From Chondrus crispus (lineage: Eukaryota > Rhodophyta > Florideophyceae > Gigartinales > Gigartinaceae), in NCBI RefSeq assembly GCF_000350225.1, contig NW_005179201.1:1-64000 (forward strand): a DNA stretch of 64,000 nucleotides, read 5' to 3'. Numbering within the stretch: position 1 is the stretch's first letter; every line of letters starts with the position of its first letter. Positions 29,350 to 41,000 of the stretch are shown piece by piece. The notes beneath the pieces are model-generated. The model saw only the letters and a list, made by a program, of their open reading frames with translations. It was not told where the DNA came from and made no database searches. The translations under genes were made by a program, and so were the position numbers.

Positions 29350-32300
29350 CCATCACGGATATGAAATGGAGTGTAGCGAAGCCAAGCTTGTTGTTGCCAT
29401 ATGGGATATGCCTGTTACAGACATTTACGGGACAACCATAACAATTCCGTTCTTCGTCACAAAAGGAATTGGCTTCCTCTTTCTTGGCAACGAAGTACTC
29501 CACAATTCAAGATTGATCGGACCAGAGAACTCCCTTTTTATACCACCTGGAGTGTGCGGCCTCTCACAGAAAGAGGTCGTGCTTCCGACGTATAGTGAAC
29601 AAATCTCCACGGCAGATAAAGAAGCCAGTAGGACGTACTTGTTCGGGGTACCCTGAAAATACTTCGTCTTTCGAAACGTACATCGCATCTTTGCGCTCCC
29701 TTGTGTCAAGGCAAGTGGGGCATCCTTTTGGAAGAACCACGTTTATGGACGGAAAGGTGGCAAAAAGGTTGCACTCACACTTCACGGCTCTTCCCACATG
29801 CCTCTTGAAGATATGCTGGAGTTATGCAGACAGGGATCCATTCTTTCCTCAGTTCTTAGACAAGCCCTCACCACGGTTGCATCGAAATGTACGTCTTGCA
29901 AGAATACAGAGAGACTTTCCAACTCGAGAAAGGTATCCGTCGGAAAGCTCCTCACATCTTTCAACGACCACGTTCAACTTGACTACATTTACATCACAGA
30001 GCTGGGCAATCAGCCCATACTTCACAACGTCTACGTACACACTGGGCTTTCCGTTACGTCTTTTCTGACCACAAGAGAGATGGGCTAAGCATCATGTACT
30101 TTCGATAACAAGTGGTGCGATGTGCACGGTCCTCCAGAGGTCGCATCATATGACCCTGAGTTCAATACCTCCGTGTTCAAGAGCTTTTTGCAGTACGCTG
30201 GTGTCGAGTTTCAGCCACGTCCTGCTCGAAGACATAACACGCTTGGGTGGCTCAGAGAAAAGATGCGGTGGTCCGGTTGATATCCCAAAGGATGACTAAA
30301 GATGCACGGTTTTTTATGCAGACACGCAACGTGGAAGTGGAGATGTCCGAAGTTCGCTCCCGTACAACATATGTGAGCAAAATATTTTATGGTAGCAAGA
30401 GAATGAGCAGCTTTGAACTCGCTGGGGGGGGGGGGGCCGTACCTCTTCTATCGCTGGACTCCCAAAGAGTGTTGTGTACGACCAAATAATCGCCGCTCAC
30501 GAAGAGCAACTTGCCCGTCGGGCCCTCTTGATGCTTAACAAGGGCCTGTCACCCAACACTGTCCTTCCCGAAGACCTTCGACGTGGCGTTCTCGTCTACT
30601 ACTTCCAACGCAACGTCAAGTTTGGCAAATCGGAATCTGGGTATGTACGTGCTGTCGAGCCGCACATGCTTATTGTCTCAAATAACCCGGAACATCGTGG
30701 AAAGCCAATTCGGGCTGCGTATGAAGATGTGCGCATAGCTCCACGGTCACCCTTGCTGATGGATCTGAACCAGATTGGTTACGTTTTCCCCCGGTCGTAC
30801 GCTGTCGTTGATACGGAAGACACTAAGATAGCGATTAACGAGCATCAAACCGACAACGCCGAGTCCCGGAGTCAAGTTTTGCCGACCGAGGATGATCTCC
30901 TAGCAAGCTTTCCGTGGGAAGAGGGAAAAGGCGTCCACCTTCCTCTACACGATGACATTTTTGAGCTCAGAAAAGACGGAGGGGACACAAGAGTACATGC
31001 CGATGAAGATGTGGCAAGGTACTTCGAAGAACAGCCTAGCTTCTTTGCGAGTACTAAGAATTCTCCAAATACCGCCAATCTTGTGAGAACCCTACAGGAG
31101 AATGGCACTCCGTCAGATCCGAAAAGGAAACAGGGCACTCGGAACAAACCGTTTGACCTAAATCGTCCCGAGAAAGACATTGGTGAGGTGAGAGTCATGC
31201 CTCCCCCGGAGCTGCAGTTTGAACTCCAGTCCACGGAGCAGGACGTTCTGCGTCGAGTTAAAGGGATCATCGGAGATAAACCCGCCTCGGAATTTCAACT
31301 GCAGTTCGTGCCTCTGCGGCTGCCTGACAGATCCATAGCTGCTGAGAAGACTAACTAGGACGGTGCCTTGGGAGAAGTCAGGTTGAGTTCCATCCCTAGA
31401 GGTCCAACATTATTTCATTGCATCATATCTTCCAAGTGAAAACCGATGGGGAAGAAGACAAACTCCGGCTGAAGTGTCGAATGGGGCCTCACGGAAACCG
31501 CGACAAAGATAAGGAGATTGTCCGGAAGGATTCCGCAACTGCACAATTCCCAGTGATCAGTCTGGTGTTGTCCATCGCCGCCGTCTTGAACACGGTCATA
31601 GCCACAATCGACGTTAAGGGTGCGTACCTGCAGGGAGGTTACCTTTCTCGAGACATCTTCGTTCGACCGCCAAAAGGCTGGGCGGCCCGTGGGGTTCTGT
31701 GGCGCTTTCTTAAGCCCCCCTATGGTATCGTCGAGTCTGGAAGTCTTTGGCAGCTGAAAATTGAAAGTTGGATGTCTCAGCAAGGCAATTTTCCAATCTC
31801 CGAGATGCCATAACTCTTCATGAAGTTCGGCGATGAAGGAAATGTTGCTCTGGCTATTCAAAAGGTCGTGGATGATTTACTGGTAGTCGGTTCACCACGT
31901 GAAGTCAACGACTTCAATGCAGCGCCTGCAAAGAGATTTGAAGTTGGACGGTTCGTCGTTGACCGCCCGCTAATCTTCAATCGCCTCCACATTTCGCAAG
32001 GCAATGATGGTACAGTGCAAATCGATATGAAAGAGTACATGGGGAAAATCGAGTTTCCGGCGCTGTCTCGGGAACGGAGAAAGCAGTTTCACGAAAGAGC
32101 CAATCTGGAAGAACTCACGGCGTACCTTGGCTAGGCAGGATCACTGAACTTCCTTGGTCATGGTGTCCTCCGGCAGGCTTCTTTTTGCAGTAAGCTACCT
32201 CCAGCAAGCTGTAGGGAACCTAAGAGTCCTGACTTGATTAACGGCAGTAAGATTCTTAACGAACTGCGGGGTTTGACTCCCCAGCTGAAGTACTGTGCTC

Positions 32301-32500
32301 TCCCGATGCTAGACAACGACCCATTGTATTTGTGCTTCTGCGATGCTGGCCATGGCTCCACTTCGTATGGGCTGAGCTGGATCGAGGCAGATGAGTCGCT
32401 GCGGGCACCAGAACAAAGGATTCTGGAGAACCGATCCATGCGCCTAGTGCAAGCAAGGTGCAAAATATCCAAGTACCGAGCTTGGGTGCAAGGATCGTAC
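29350..32500 (+). pseudogene. pol: Copia pol (PR-IN-RT-RH), decayed
   Basis: Segments in order: a protease-like region (29366-29656, IPFFVTKGIGFLFLGNEVL). Integrase zinc finger (LHGSSHMPLED then CTSCKN, an HHCC pattern, 29,780-29,905), first catalytic Asp in HVQLDYIYI and second in SYDPEFNTSVF; the final Glu region reads HNTLGWLREK and is shifted. Integrase C-terminus and linker (30474-31358). Reverse transcriptase (ATIDVKGAYLQGGYLSRDIF near 31600, KPPYGIVESGSLW, and VDDLLVVG near 31871 as the YxDD box). RNase H start (LCFCDAGHGSTSYG near 32330). A run of 12 G at about 30425 lies at one frameshift. No intact polyprotein is possible. Confidence 0.75.
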
Positions 32501-32505
32501 ACAAT

Positions 32506-33033
32506 TTACATCATCATTCCCTTCCCATTCGGACCCCGGTGGACCTCCAGGTCGGTTTCAATGTCGCTGCACCAGTCCGTGATCTCGTCCAAAGTTCCCT
32601 CCGCTTGGTGAGACTTCATGGTGTAAAAGTCGATTGGCCAGAAGGACTGATGACCTCCACGGTGGTCTGAGGACGCGTGGTACCTTCGGTTGACCAACCG
32701 CTTGTCACTTCCAGACGCGAGGAGGAGGCGACGAATTGTGTATTCTGTGTCGTCGACGTGCGGCTCTAAGTCCTCAGAGCCCCAATGAATGAAGAAGCCC
32801 ACATCCTTGAGTCGTCTTTCGGAAAATTCCCGACAAGGAAGCACGCTCAACCGTTCCCACATGTCCTTCGAGACCGACCGCGGCAACCTCAAGCGCCTCA
32901 CGAACTCCTCCTTGTCCACCAGTCCAACCTCTGAGCCTCCTTGTAATCGCACGCGCTGACTCTTGTCGTCCATCTCCAAGGCCTTGAGAGGCACCCGCTT
33001 ACCCTTGAGCTTAATCCACCGTGCATCCTCCAT
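32506..33033 (-). CDS. Antisense ORF of the copia element, intact, function unknown
   Basis: The minus strand is open for 175 codons from ATG 33033, or 257 codons if the non-ATG extension to 33279 counts, ending at 32506. Sense frames over the same stretch are full of stops, so this is one of the best-preserved frames of the element. The protein is charged and helical (WIKLKGKRVPLKALEMDD, then FVRRLRLPRSVSKDMWERL and VGFFIHWGSEDLEPHVDDTE). The extension before the ATG holds CVRCRVC and ACRPC, a possible metal-binding pair of CxxC motifs, so the true start may be further right. No family is recognised, and no likeness to aORF1 or aORF2 is visible. It lies between RNase H and the 3' LTR, antisense to the element. 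It could also be a captured host fragment. Confidence 0.45.
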   Translation of the reverse strand: MEDARWIKLKGKRVPLKALEMDDKSQRVRLQGGSEVGLVDKEEFVRRLRLPRSVSKDMWERLSVLPCREFSERRLKDVGFFIHWGSEDLEPHVDDTEYTIRRLLLASGSDKRLVNRRYHASSDHRGGHQSFWPIDFYTMKSHQAEGTLDEITDWCSDIETDLEVHRGPNGKGMMM

Positions 33034-33185
33034 CAATGGTCTCGCTCCCACCCCTCCATAACATGGCCTACAAGCTCTTGTATCAGTTCCGGTCAGAGGA
33101 CAAACTCGACAACGGACGCAAGACGCAGCGGTGAGTGAAGCAAGAGACAGAGAGCGGAGACCAAAGCGGCTGTAAGGCGTAGTGC

Positions 33186-33400
33186 GGTGGCGCTGGTACG
33201 CGCAGCAGCGCGAGAATTCGAAGCGGAGCGGCGGTGTTGCTGCGAAGATGCCGAATTGCGCAGCGGCGCGAGAACTCAAAGCAGAGCGTTAGTATTGCGG
33301 AGCGGCGATCTTGCGAAGCGGCGGTGATGCCGCGAAGATGCGGAATGCGCAGCAGTGCGAGAAGAGATGGCGATCGCAGCTTAGTGGAGAATGCGGTGCA
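33186..33400. repeat. Degenerate GCG-rich direct repeats before the copia 3' LTR
   Basis: GCGCAGCAGCGCGAGAA-like units recur near 33207, 33258 and 33348, with GCGAAGATGC(C/G)GAA between them. Spacing is irregular (about 50 and 90 bp). Non-coding. Confidence 0.5.
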
Positions 33401-33604
33401 AGGGAGGCGCTCTGAACGAAAAGGAAGAAAAAGATGACTTCGCGTCGGAGAACCGGTTCAATAAGACGAAGCCGCTGACTGGTGCCTGGAAAGGAGTCGG
33501 GCCCGTCCCCGGCCGATATATCTCGCCGCCGGCGTGCGCGTGTAGACGGAGGCCGCCGTCCGCCGTCGAACGTGGCCCGACGGGGTGTGTGTCGTGGGCA
33601 CTGT

Positions 33605-33886
33605 ATAGCAAGGACAGCGCTAGCCCTAAGCAACTGGAAGTGTTCGTAACGGTGTGCTGTCGGCCCCAAAATACGAATGGTAATTTTTAGCCGGTGCTTG
33701 AATCAAGGGGAAAGTAAAGAGACTAGAAATCCGGGGGTTACTCACGCAATCACGAGACAAGATTCCTTGTGGCTTTTTTGGCCTTTAGATTCGCCTCGCT
33801 CGATCACCTCCGTTCCGCTCCTTCCGCTGCGGACGTTCAGGGAAACGGAGCTTTAGCCTCCGATCGAGCCTAAAATTCCTATCACA
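33605..33886 (+). repeat. Copia 3' LTR (left boundary uncertain)
   Basis: CTAGCCCTAAGC at 33622 to CCTATCACA at 33886 matches the interrupted 5' LTR. It contains the unsplit site CGCCTCGCTCGATCACC, which shows where the solo LTR entered the other copy. The left end is near 33602 (TGTATAGC), but the 5' partner is missing there, so it cannot be fixed. No clear polypurine tract. Confidence 0.7.
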
Positions 33887-34616
33887 GAGACAAGTTCTTG
33901 GAAAGCTTTGGGGAACTAAATAAAAGGAGATCATGGTGCCTTCGCCATCGCCGCTCTATCTTTTGTTGTACTGTAATGAACTGTAGAGTACAGCACTTCT
34001 GAAGAACACCGCAAGTGTGGTAGAAACGGGTTGGAAGGACGGTAGAGGGCAGCTTGGTATCCGTGCCTCAGCGGCGCGGTGGCGGAGGGAGCCGAGCGCT
34101 AGGGGCGGCACAGTAACTGCAGGAGCGAGCGCGGCGGTCGAGAGGGGCGGTCGGCCCTCGAGTGAGGGATGGAGAAGGGGGCGGTCGGCAAGGTCTTCGG
34201 GTACTCAACTCGTTACCCCCAGGGATCCCTCCTTCCTCTCGCGAGCCCCCAGTTTTTATTCCCTCGGCGCCGCTCGATAAATCTCCCGGACGACCGCCGG
34301 AAGCAACCCTAAAATTACAGCGATTGGTTGGATTAAAATACGTACGAAATTAGTCGCATCCAACAGCAAGTACAGCACGAGGACAAACAATACACTGCTG
34401 GTGCCTGTCTTTTCATCAGCCAATGGGGATTTATTTCCGACCGCTGGAAAACTGGGCAATTTCGCAACACATGCTCTGGGGTGGGGCTTCTATTCCACCT
34501 TCCGAGGCCTTCGTCGTCTCCTTGCGCTTGTGTTTGAGGCGCTTTCTCAACAGTTTCCTTCTTCATGCCCTTCTTTTTCTCCCGCGTTCCTATGCGCTCC
34601 ATACAGCTGCATTAGC
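33887..34616. other. Upstream region of the orphan gene at 34.6 kb
   Basis: No gene recognised. GTACTGTAATGAACTGTAGAGTACAGC lies at about 33967-33993 as a cluster of the TACTGTA/TACAGTA motif seen before other genes here. The next reading frame is open from 34401 (a GTG), but its first ATG is at 34617. Confidence 0.4.
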
Positions 34617-37517
34617 ATGATGCCATCTGGCTCGAAACGCCCCTTCGCAAGATTTGCTCGTTACCGCAAGCGCACACGCTCAACTGACATGGCACCAATC
34701 AGCGTAACAGTTGATGCTGGGACTGCTCCCGCGCAAGGCCAGTCGTGCTTACCGACGGAAAGAACCGGTCAGGACGTAATCGATTCAACTAAAGACAGAA
34801 ACATTGAGAGTCATTCACAGTCCCAGGGTGCGGGAATCTCGCGCTCGAATATCGTTGATATCAGAATTTCGACTGCCACTGCCCTTCCGAAGAAGCGAAT
34901 CCGCCAAACCGATAGCAGGGGGGGTTGTTCTCCTATCCCAAGTCCAGGTACACTTGAAGGAGGGAATGGTGGAGTCGGCAGAGCCTTGCTCATTTGCGAC
35001 AGCGATCCTTTCATGCACCCCGGTCGTGCAGCACGATTGTCAAAATATCTCAGTGCTCCCTCCCCCATTCCCCCATCGCGAGGAAAACGTCCACTTTGGG
35101 ATAAAAGCCTCACTCTTTCTCCGGTCCACAGAGTTTCACTTCGCCCAGACTCCGCCACGCCCTCTTGTGATTTTCTTGAGAATTCATCACCTCGTAAACA
35201 ACACGTACTAACTGCCTCGCAAAGGCTCACCGTATCACAACCGGGACTACTACAAATGTCTGGAACAAAGATGGAACTGACACAGAAACATGAAGTAGCG
35301 AAGGACTCGACACGTGTGTTGGGAGAGGGGGTCAAGGGTAGGAGGGGGAATATATTGAACAATGAGAAGGGTGATGAAAAATTACAACGACTCGAGGAAG
35401 TGCAAAAAATGCTGCCGAGCGAAGCACTGCATAAAACTGCTACGGATCAGAAGCGCAAGTCAGAGACTGGCCGCCAGAGCGACAACGAGATCGAGCAAAC
35501 AAGGGAGCTATTCTCACAACTAGACCCGCCTCAGAACAATTTACAACAGAGTACCAACGAAGGGAGGCCATCGGGCGAGACATTGGCACAAGGCGGACTG
35601 GAAATCCTTCACTCACCATTTCACACAGCTCGGCTTGGCAGTCCTGCACGAGAGGCCAATGACCCGAAATCGCAACCTCCGGTTCGCCATCATAGCAAGC
35701 TATCTTATTCTGACGACGTCCGGATCTTAACTGCTTGGCGTTCTTTTGCGGCACGGCCCAATTCGTGCAGCTATGATACTCTCGCTCTTGATGTTACAAA
35801 TGCTGCGAACGATGCTGGGGGTGGTCCAAAGTTACGTTTTTCTGTCGTTGAACATCGAATGCGCATGCTCCGCGAAGCATTCGATGATATTATTTATCTG
35901 AGCGTTCAAGGTTGCATAAAGCGAGGCAGCGAAGGCGATCACTTTACTTTTTTTAATGAAGTACAGGAAATCATTCTCAAAAGCCGAGAAGCAAGAAAGG
36001 CCCGTTCTGAAACGGACCGGATTAGCAGAGGAGTCGAATCCTCGAAGACTTGTGCAAGGCGCAAACTACTTCTCGATGGGGTCCCTATTGCGGAGATTGT
36101 GCGATATCCAAACGATATTTCTTTGCTCCATGACGTCCGGGAACGTACCAAAGCTGGAAACAAGGCCGATGGCATTAGAGGGGATGATCGCGGAAGCCCT
36201 GGTCTGGTTGACAAGAACAGCCAGCCTCAACAAGAAGCTCTTGATTCTGACAATGTTGCTCGTAGCGTGAACAGCGATACCTTAGATTTGGAACCGCGTG
36301 TAGTACTGAAGGCTCGCACGGAAGAAACTCGGCCTCTGGTTGGGCGCAAGGAATTGCACATCAGGAATGAGCACCCTTTGGAAGATGAGGTTAGGGATCG
36401 ATTGGAAAACGGGACTGGCGAAGGGGGCGAACAGAATCCCTGGAGAACGAGAAGGGATGTGACGACTTTACCAGGGCTACAAGAGAGCCATACGAACAGC
36501 TTTAATTCAGAATCAAACAGCGGAATGCAAAGAACTAGCACGCAACTTGAATGTGGGGACCGGATGTACTGCAAAGGGAAAAAGGAAAGGGTTGATAAAG
36601 GGCGCGACGAAGTCTGGATGGGAGATTCGTCTGCGCACGAGGAAGAAAGGTCAAAAGATGCTTCTCAAGTACACCGTTTAGATTCTCTCGTCGTTGTTGG
36701 GGCCGAGAAAGTTAATAGTGTCGGAGAAGAAGTTCCTTCGTCCCCACGTGTGGCAAGTCGATCAATGATTGTGCTTCGAGGAAGGAGCCGAGTTGAAGAT
36801 GGCCAATTTGTAGATGACATCTCGGAGAGGTCCCTTACGGTGGAAAGGACGGAAGACATCGGAACTGCTCCGTCTAAGGCCCGAGTACTTTGCAATGGGG
36901 TCCCTCCGTCGCTCAGCAGCGATGCAGTTCAATCTCAGTTGGAAGTGGCTGAGGATGCTGATATGAGGGGACCTAACAAGAGAAGGCGGGGTTCCAGAAG
37001 TATGGAGAATGATTCTTCCTGTACGACAGTACATGTTAAACAGGGGGCACAGGAACCTGGCAGTATTGGTGTGCCCCGGAGTGACGGGAAGAAAAACATT
37101 GGGCATTTCGACAGCAGTGATCCTGAAGTGGCAGATAAGGTGGCTACCTTTCCACAGTATCTAGCAGACCCAGTCGTCGCGCACCGCTCTCCAGACGGTG
37201 GGGCACTTATGTCGAGGACTGTAGAATCGAGCGTGCGCGAAGTGTCTCATGGCCTAGAGACCAGAGCAGAAGGGTTGAGGAACACAGCGGTTTTGTCGAC
37301 AAAATCTCGTGACAAGAAGAGGGCTTACGGGCGAAAGTCGCATCATGAAGGAATGATGGATGTGAAAAGGACATTTCACTTTCAGCAGCGTCGAGAGAAG
37401 CGACGACAAGTCATCGCTGAAATGCGTGCGATGGCAGTAGCTCTGGACAAAGTGAACATGCCAGTATTAGCGTGGAAGTACAAGACGCGTTTATTGGGCA
37501 TGTCTCACCTTCGATAG
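34617..37517 (+). CDS. Hypothetical 966-aa nuclear-type protein
   Basis: Single exon from ATG 34617 (a second ATG follows at once) to TAG 37517. Most of the chain is hydrophilic and low in order: Ser, Arg, Glu and Lys-rich, with scattered basic clusters such as KRPFARFARYRKRTR near the N-terminus and NKRRRGSR near residue 850, suggesting a nuclear protein. One compact segment stands out at roughly residues 360-450 (YSDDVRILTAWRSFAARP, then LALDVTNAANDAGGG, KLRFSVVEHRMRMLREAFDD). It has the length and Trp spacing of a small helical domain, loosely Myb/SANT-like, but I would not assign it. The last 70 residues are basic and helical (RREKRRQVIAEMRAMAVALD), a possible coiled-coil or DNA-contact helix. 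No family recognised. It is the first host gene to the right of the retroelements. Confidence 0.7.
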   Translation: MMPSGSKRPFARFARYRKRTRSTDMAPISVTVDAGTAPAQGQSCLPTERTGQDVIDSTKDRNIESHSQSQGAGISRSNIVDIRISTATALPKKRIRQTDSRGGCSPIPSPGTLEGGNGGVGRALLICDSDPFMHPGRAARLSKYLSAPSPIPPSRGKRPLWDKSLTLSPVHRVSLRPDSATPSCDFLENSSPRKQHVLTASQRLTVSQPGLLQMSGTKMELTQKHEVAKDSTRVLGEGVKGRRGNILNNEKGDEKLQRLEEVQKMLPSEALHKTATDQKRKSETGRQSDNEIEQTRELFSQLDPPQNNLQQSTNEGRPSGETLAQGGLEILHSPFHTARLGSPAREANDPKSQPPVRHHSKLSYSDDVRILTAWRSFAARPNSCSYDTLALDVTNAANDAGGGPKLRFSVVEHRMRMLREAFDDIIYLSVQGCIKRGSEGDHFTFFNEVQEIILKSREARKARSETDRISRGVESSKTCARRKLLLDGVPIAEIVRYPNDISLLHDVRERTKAGNKADGIRGDDRGSPGLVDKNSQPQQEALDSDNVARSVNSDTLDLEPRVVLKARTEETRPLVGRKELHIRNEHPLEDEVRDRLENGTGEGGEQNPWRTRRDVTTLPGLQESHTNSFNSESNSGMQRTSTQLECGDRMYCKGKKERVDKGRDEVWMGDSSAHEEERSKDASQVHRLDSLVVVGAEKVNSVGEEVPSSPRVASRSMIVLRGRSRVEDGQFVDDISERSLTVERTEDIGTAPSKARVLCNGVPPSLSSDAVQSQLEVAEDADMRGPNKRRRGSRSMENDSSCTTVHVKQGAQEPGSIGVPRSDGKKNIGHFDSSDPEVADKVATFPQYLADPVVAHRSPDGGALMSRTVESSVREVSHGLETRAEGLRNTAVLSTKSRDKKRAYGRKSHHEGMMDVKRTFHFQQRREKRRQVIAEMRAMAVALDKVNMPVLAWKYKTRLLGMSHLR

Positions 37518-38047
37518 CGACAGCTGTACATCACACCACCTTTGAAGGGTTGAAGGGACTCGTTTCTTGCGAGGTATTGGGGATTGTTGCGTGCTGTGAA
37601 TACCTGTCGGGCGCTTTTTCCATCCCAGCAGCCAGAATTCTCAATCTATTTTACCGAAAGGAGGAAGCTGGTCAAAGGCTAGATATGGGAAAGTGCTTCA
37701 CTTCGGAGGTTTCGTGATGCGCAATATGTTTAGAAGAAGCTAACAAAGTTGCTAGCTTTCGAGCTAAGAATGCTGTAGTACGCAGTGTCTTGGACAAGTA
37801 GTACAAACGCCCTGTGAAACGGAGAGAAGGGAAAACGCCCTTGCGGCATGGCGATATAAACGCAGTGGCGTAGAAAGAAGTGTTTATCAGAAATGCACAG
37901 AGGGCGTTGCGTTGACATCCCGGCGATGGAATGATCGCATCTACGTCCAGCTTAAAAGAGTACTATATACCCATAGGTGTCTAGCCAATAATTTAGAACT
38001 GCAGTATTCTGTGCTGCACAGCTCAGCTACCTAGTACTCAGTCAATA
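37518..38047. other. Spacer between convergent genes
   Basis: 530 bp between the 3' ends of the orphan gene (plus) and the pseudoprotease gene (minus). No supported gene; the region should hold both transcript ends. I cannot point to a clear polyadenylation signal. Confidence 0.4.
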
Positions 38048-41000
38048 CTATGTCTCGGACGCTCGTCTTACCTTTTCGTTCCACATGGCCTTGACCTCCG
38101 CAAACGATACTTTGGTCATGTCCTGGACTGGCCTTGCCAAATCCTTTTCCTTGTCATAATCCTGTTCCATCCTCACCTCCAGTTGCTCGTTTTCTTCTTT
38201 ATATGCAGTTTGCTCAATTACAGGATGCACATCACTTTCTAGTCTGGCGATCGTAACTGTTTCGCTCCCGTCGCCCGTGCTTGTCATGTGCAACTCCTCG
38301 TCAATTCGCGCCTCCATCGCCTGCTCCGATATCTCATCCAATGAATGGTTCCCAACCATGCTCTCGTTGTCGACGTTCTCCAGTGTAGAACTATTGGCAT
38401 CAGTCGCGCGTTGACGAGTACCCCGTGATGACAATGTCGTGAATATGGAACGATTCCCACCATTCCATGATCTATGACGCAGTATGTTGTCCTCCAGTGT
38501 GCCTTCAGCAATGATTGATTCGATCTCTGTCATGGGCAATTCGTTCAAGTTATCTTCATCCTCATCTGGTCGGTCCATCCACCGTGATTCGAGCTTTTCG
38601 AAAGACTGCGGTTTCGACTTTCGAAAAGACCGCAGCGACTGTTGAGATCCTATTCCATCTGGTCGATCTTCCGTGAACCGTCTCGAGGCCGACTCCAAAT
38701 TAAACACAGGTTGCCCTGGTTGCTCTTCATCCGAACTGGACGAGAAACTGTAATCTTCCGAAAAGTAATCGATGTGCATTGATCCATGTCGGTCCATATC
38801 ACCAGAAAGTCCGCTCACTGAGCCCGTGGATCCGGTCCGCCCCGGGGTACCTCCCCCGACAGGTTTGCTCGACCTGTTTGCCAGTGCAGATATAGTCTGG
38901 GCCGTGCCGGTGCGACCAGACGATGCTCTTCCGACTGACCCGTGCTGACCACCTCCCTGGCCACTCGGACCAGCTGTAATTGCTTTGCGACTTGTGAGTT
39001 TTACTCGAGGGGAGGTCGCCTCACTTTCTGTGTTCTTATTGCTAAGAGCACTTAACAAAGCACTGCCCGAAAACTTCCTTCGAAGCGTTTCCAATACTTT
39101 TGGCCTCTTCGAAGTAGCAAGTGCTTGCAGGGCCAGCTGATCAATCATTGTCTCCTCAGCCACCTGCTCAGATTCAGCATCGATAGAGGCGAAAGCTGCA
39201 AGGAGCGTATCTGGTTTACCATCAGTAGCCCCGCCAGCTCCGGTCCCAGAACTAGCACCGCCGACGTTCCCTGCCAAAATTGACGAGAACGCGCCGTGTG
39301 TGCCACCTCGCGAAGACGTTCTCGACAGAAACCTACTCGAGTTGTTTCGGGTTGACGGGACTGTACCAGGTGCGCTCTCCTGGCCATCTTTGGAGCCACT
39401 AGCTTCAGACAAATTACGAAGCGAAGTCTGAATCTCGAGCTTTCTCCAGGCAGCTTCCAGATTGGCCTCATCTCTGGCATTTTTGAAGGCAACGTGGTCC
39501 AGACTGGGTTCAACACTCTTGTCACCACCTTCCAGAACATCGTCGACGACACGCTGTGTCTTGACCTTGTGAATATGTTCGAGGTCTTTCTTGGAGGGAG
39601 CTTTGAAGAGCTTTTCCCAGGCATCGGGGAGCCACTGGGGAGCATCATCCATAGGTTCACGTGGTTCCATGGCCATCTCCTCTTCTTCAACATGCATGAG
39701 CAGAGCACGGATAGTGCCAATCGACCGTGCTGAAAACTCTGTAGCAGACTTGACAGCGGCTCGGGACAAGGAGTTCACCGATAGTCTAGGAGTCTTGTGG
39801 TCGTCAACAATACCTTCAAACGGATCAGCGATACCAGCATGCTTCTCGTCCCCCTTTACAAAAGACTCCTCGGCGTGAAGACCCTCGACCCAACGTTTTC
39901 TTCTGTTACGCAAGCGGCGCAGAGTGCAGGTGACGAGCAAGAAAGCAATGAAGCCGATTAGAGCAAGGGAGGCAACGACAATGATAGACGTCCGCGCGGC
40001 GACGGAAAGACCAGGCTTACCAGGATCTAGATTTGTGTTTGTGATTCCTTCCTTTGGGATGAAAAACTCTGTTAGGTCTTCGTCTACCGTCTCACGAATC
40101 CAGCCGATGTAGGGAGCGACAGCAGTGTAGATGGTGGCTCTAGCACCCGATGTGCAGATGCTCTCGGCTTCGCCATCCGCAAGTCCTTGTAAACCAAAAG
40201 TGACGATACCTACAAGGACAGATACTTTGCCCGACTTATCAACGTCATACAGCGGGGCGCCGGTATCGCCAAAGCACGGACCGCAACTGTTGTCGCGCTT
40301 GGTGCAGAGACGGCGCTTTTCATCATTGCCAAAGCGGTCATCACATTTGGAGGTAAGTAGATCTGCGAAAAGGAGTGGTCGTGTATTACCAGTAAGAGTT
40401 TCCTGGCCTTCATTGGGACGGGTGCGAAGGCCGTAGCCTTTGACGCGAAGAAAACGGGGAGCGCTGGAGTCTTGTGCAAAGTCCGTGTTGTTGTTGATAC
40501 GCATGACGTTGTACAAGGGCGGAGGAGGAGTAGGATTTGCGGCGGGGTCGTCGCTGTCGCCGTCATCATCATCATCATCATCGTCGGGGTTTGTATCAGC
40601 TTCCTGGCGGACGTCCGGGTTTGGGATTGTGGTCTCCGCAGGTTGATCAGATTCGGGAACGTCTGAAGGGCTCGGAGAGGGCTTTGGGGTGAAAAGAGGT
40701 TTATCAAGGTGGACGAGCATCAAGTCATTGCGCTCGACTTCTGAGGGAAGGAAATAGTCGGGATGTGTGATTTCTTGATCGACAGTGCGTCTCGTTCCCT
40801 TGGTATTACTGACGCCGCTGATGAGTACGATAGTACCAGGGTTGATTGCACATTGGGCTGAAGTGATGACCCAGGATGCGGAAATGAGACTTCCAGCGCA
40901 GCGGGAAGTGATCTGCCCAGATGGGGTTGTGTCTAGGAAGACGGCGATGTTGTCGAAGTCTGTTAAGGATGGTTTGAGACCACCGAGAATACGGAGCGAG

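Larger units (their letters stand above)
26986..33886 (+). mobile_element. Ty1/copia LTR retrotransposon (decayed, nested insertions)
   Basis: LTR-derived sequence at 26986-27170 plus 27750-27838 matches 33620-33886. Between them lie gag (zinc knuckle), protease-like sequence, integrase, reverse transcriptase and RNase H, in the Ty1/copia order with integrase before reverse transcriptase. Integrase ends with PRPARRHNTLG and reverse transcriptase has VDDLL. These fit the CoDi/GalEa-like copia clades reported from diatoms and algae (recalled, not searched). Many stops and frameshifts show it is dead. The left end of its 5' LTR has been displaced by element 3. Confidence 0.8.
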
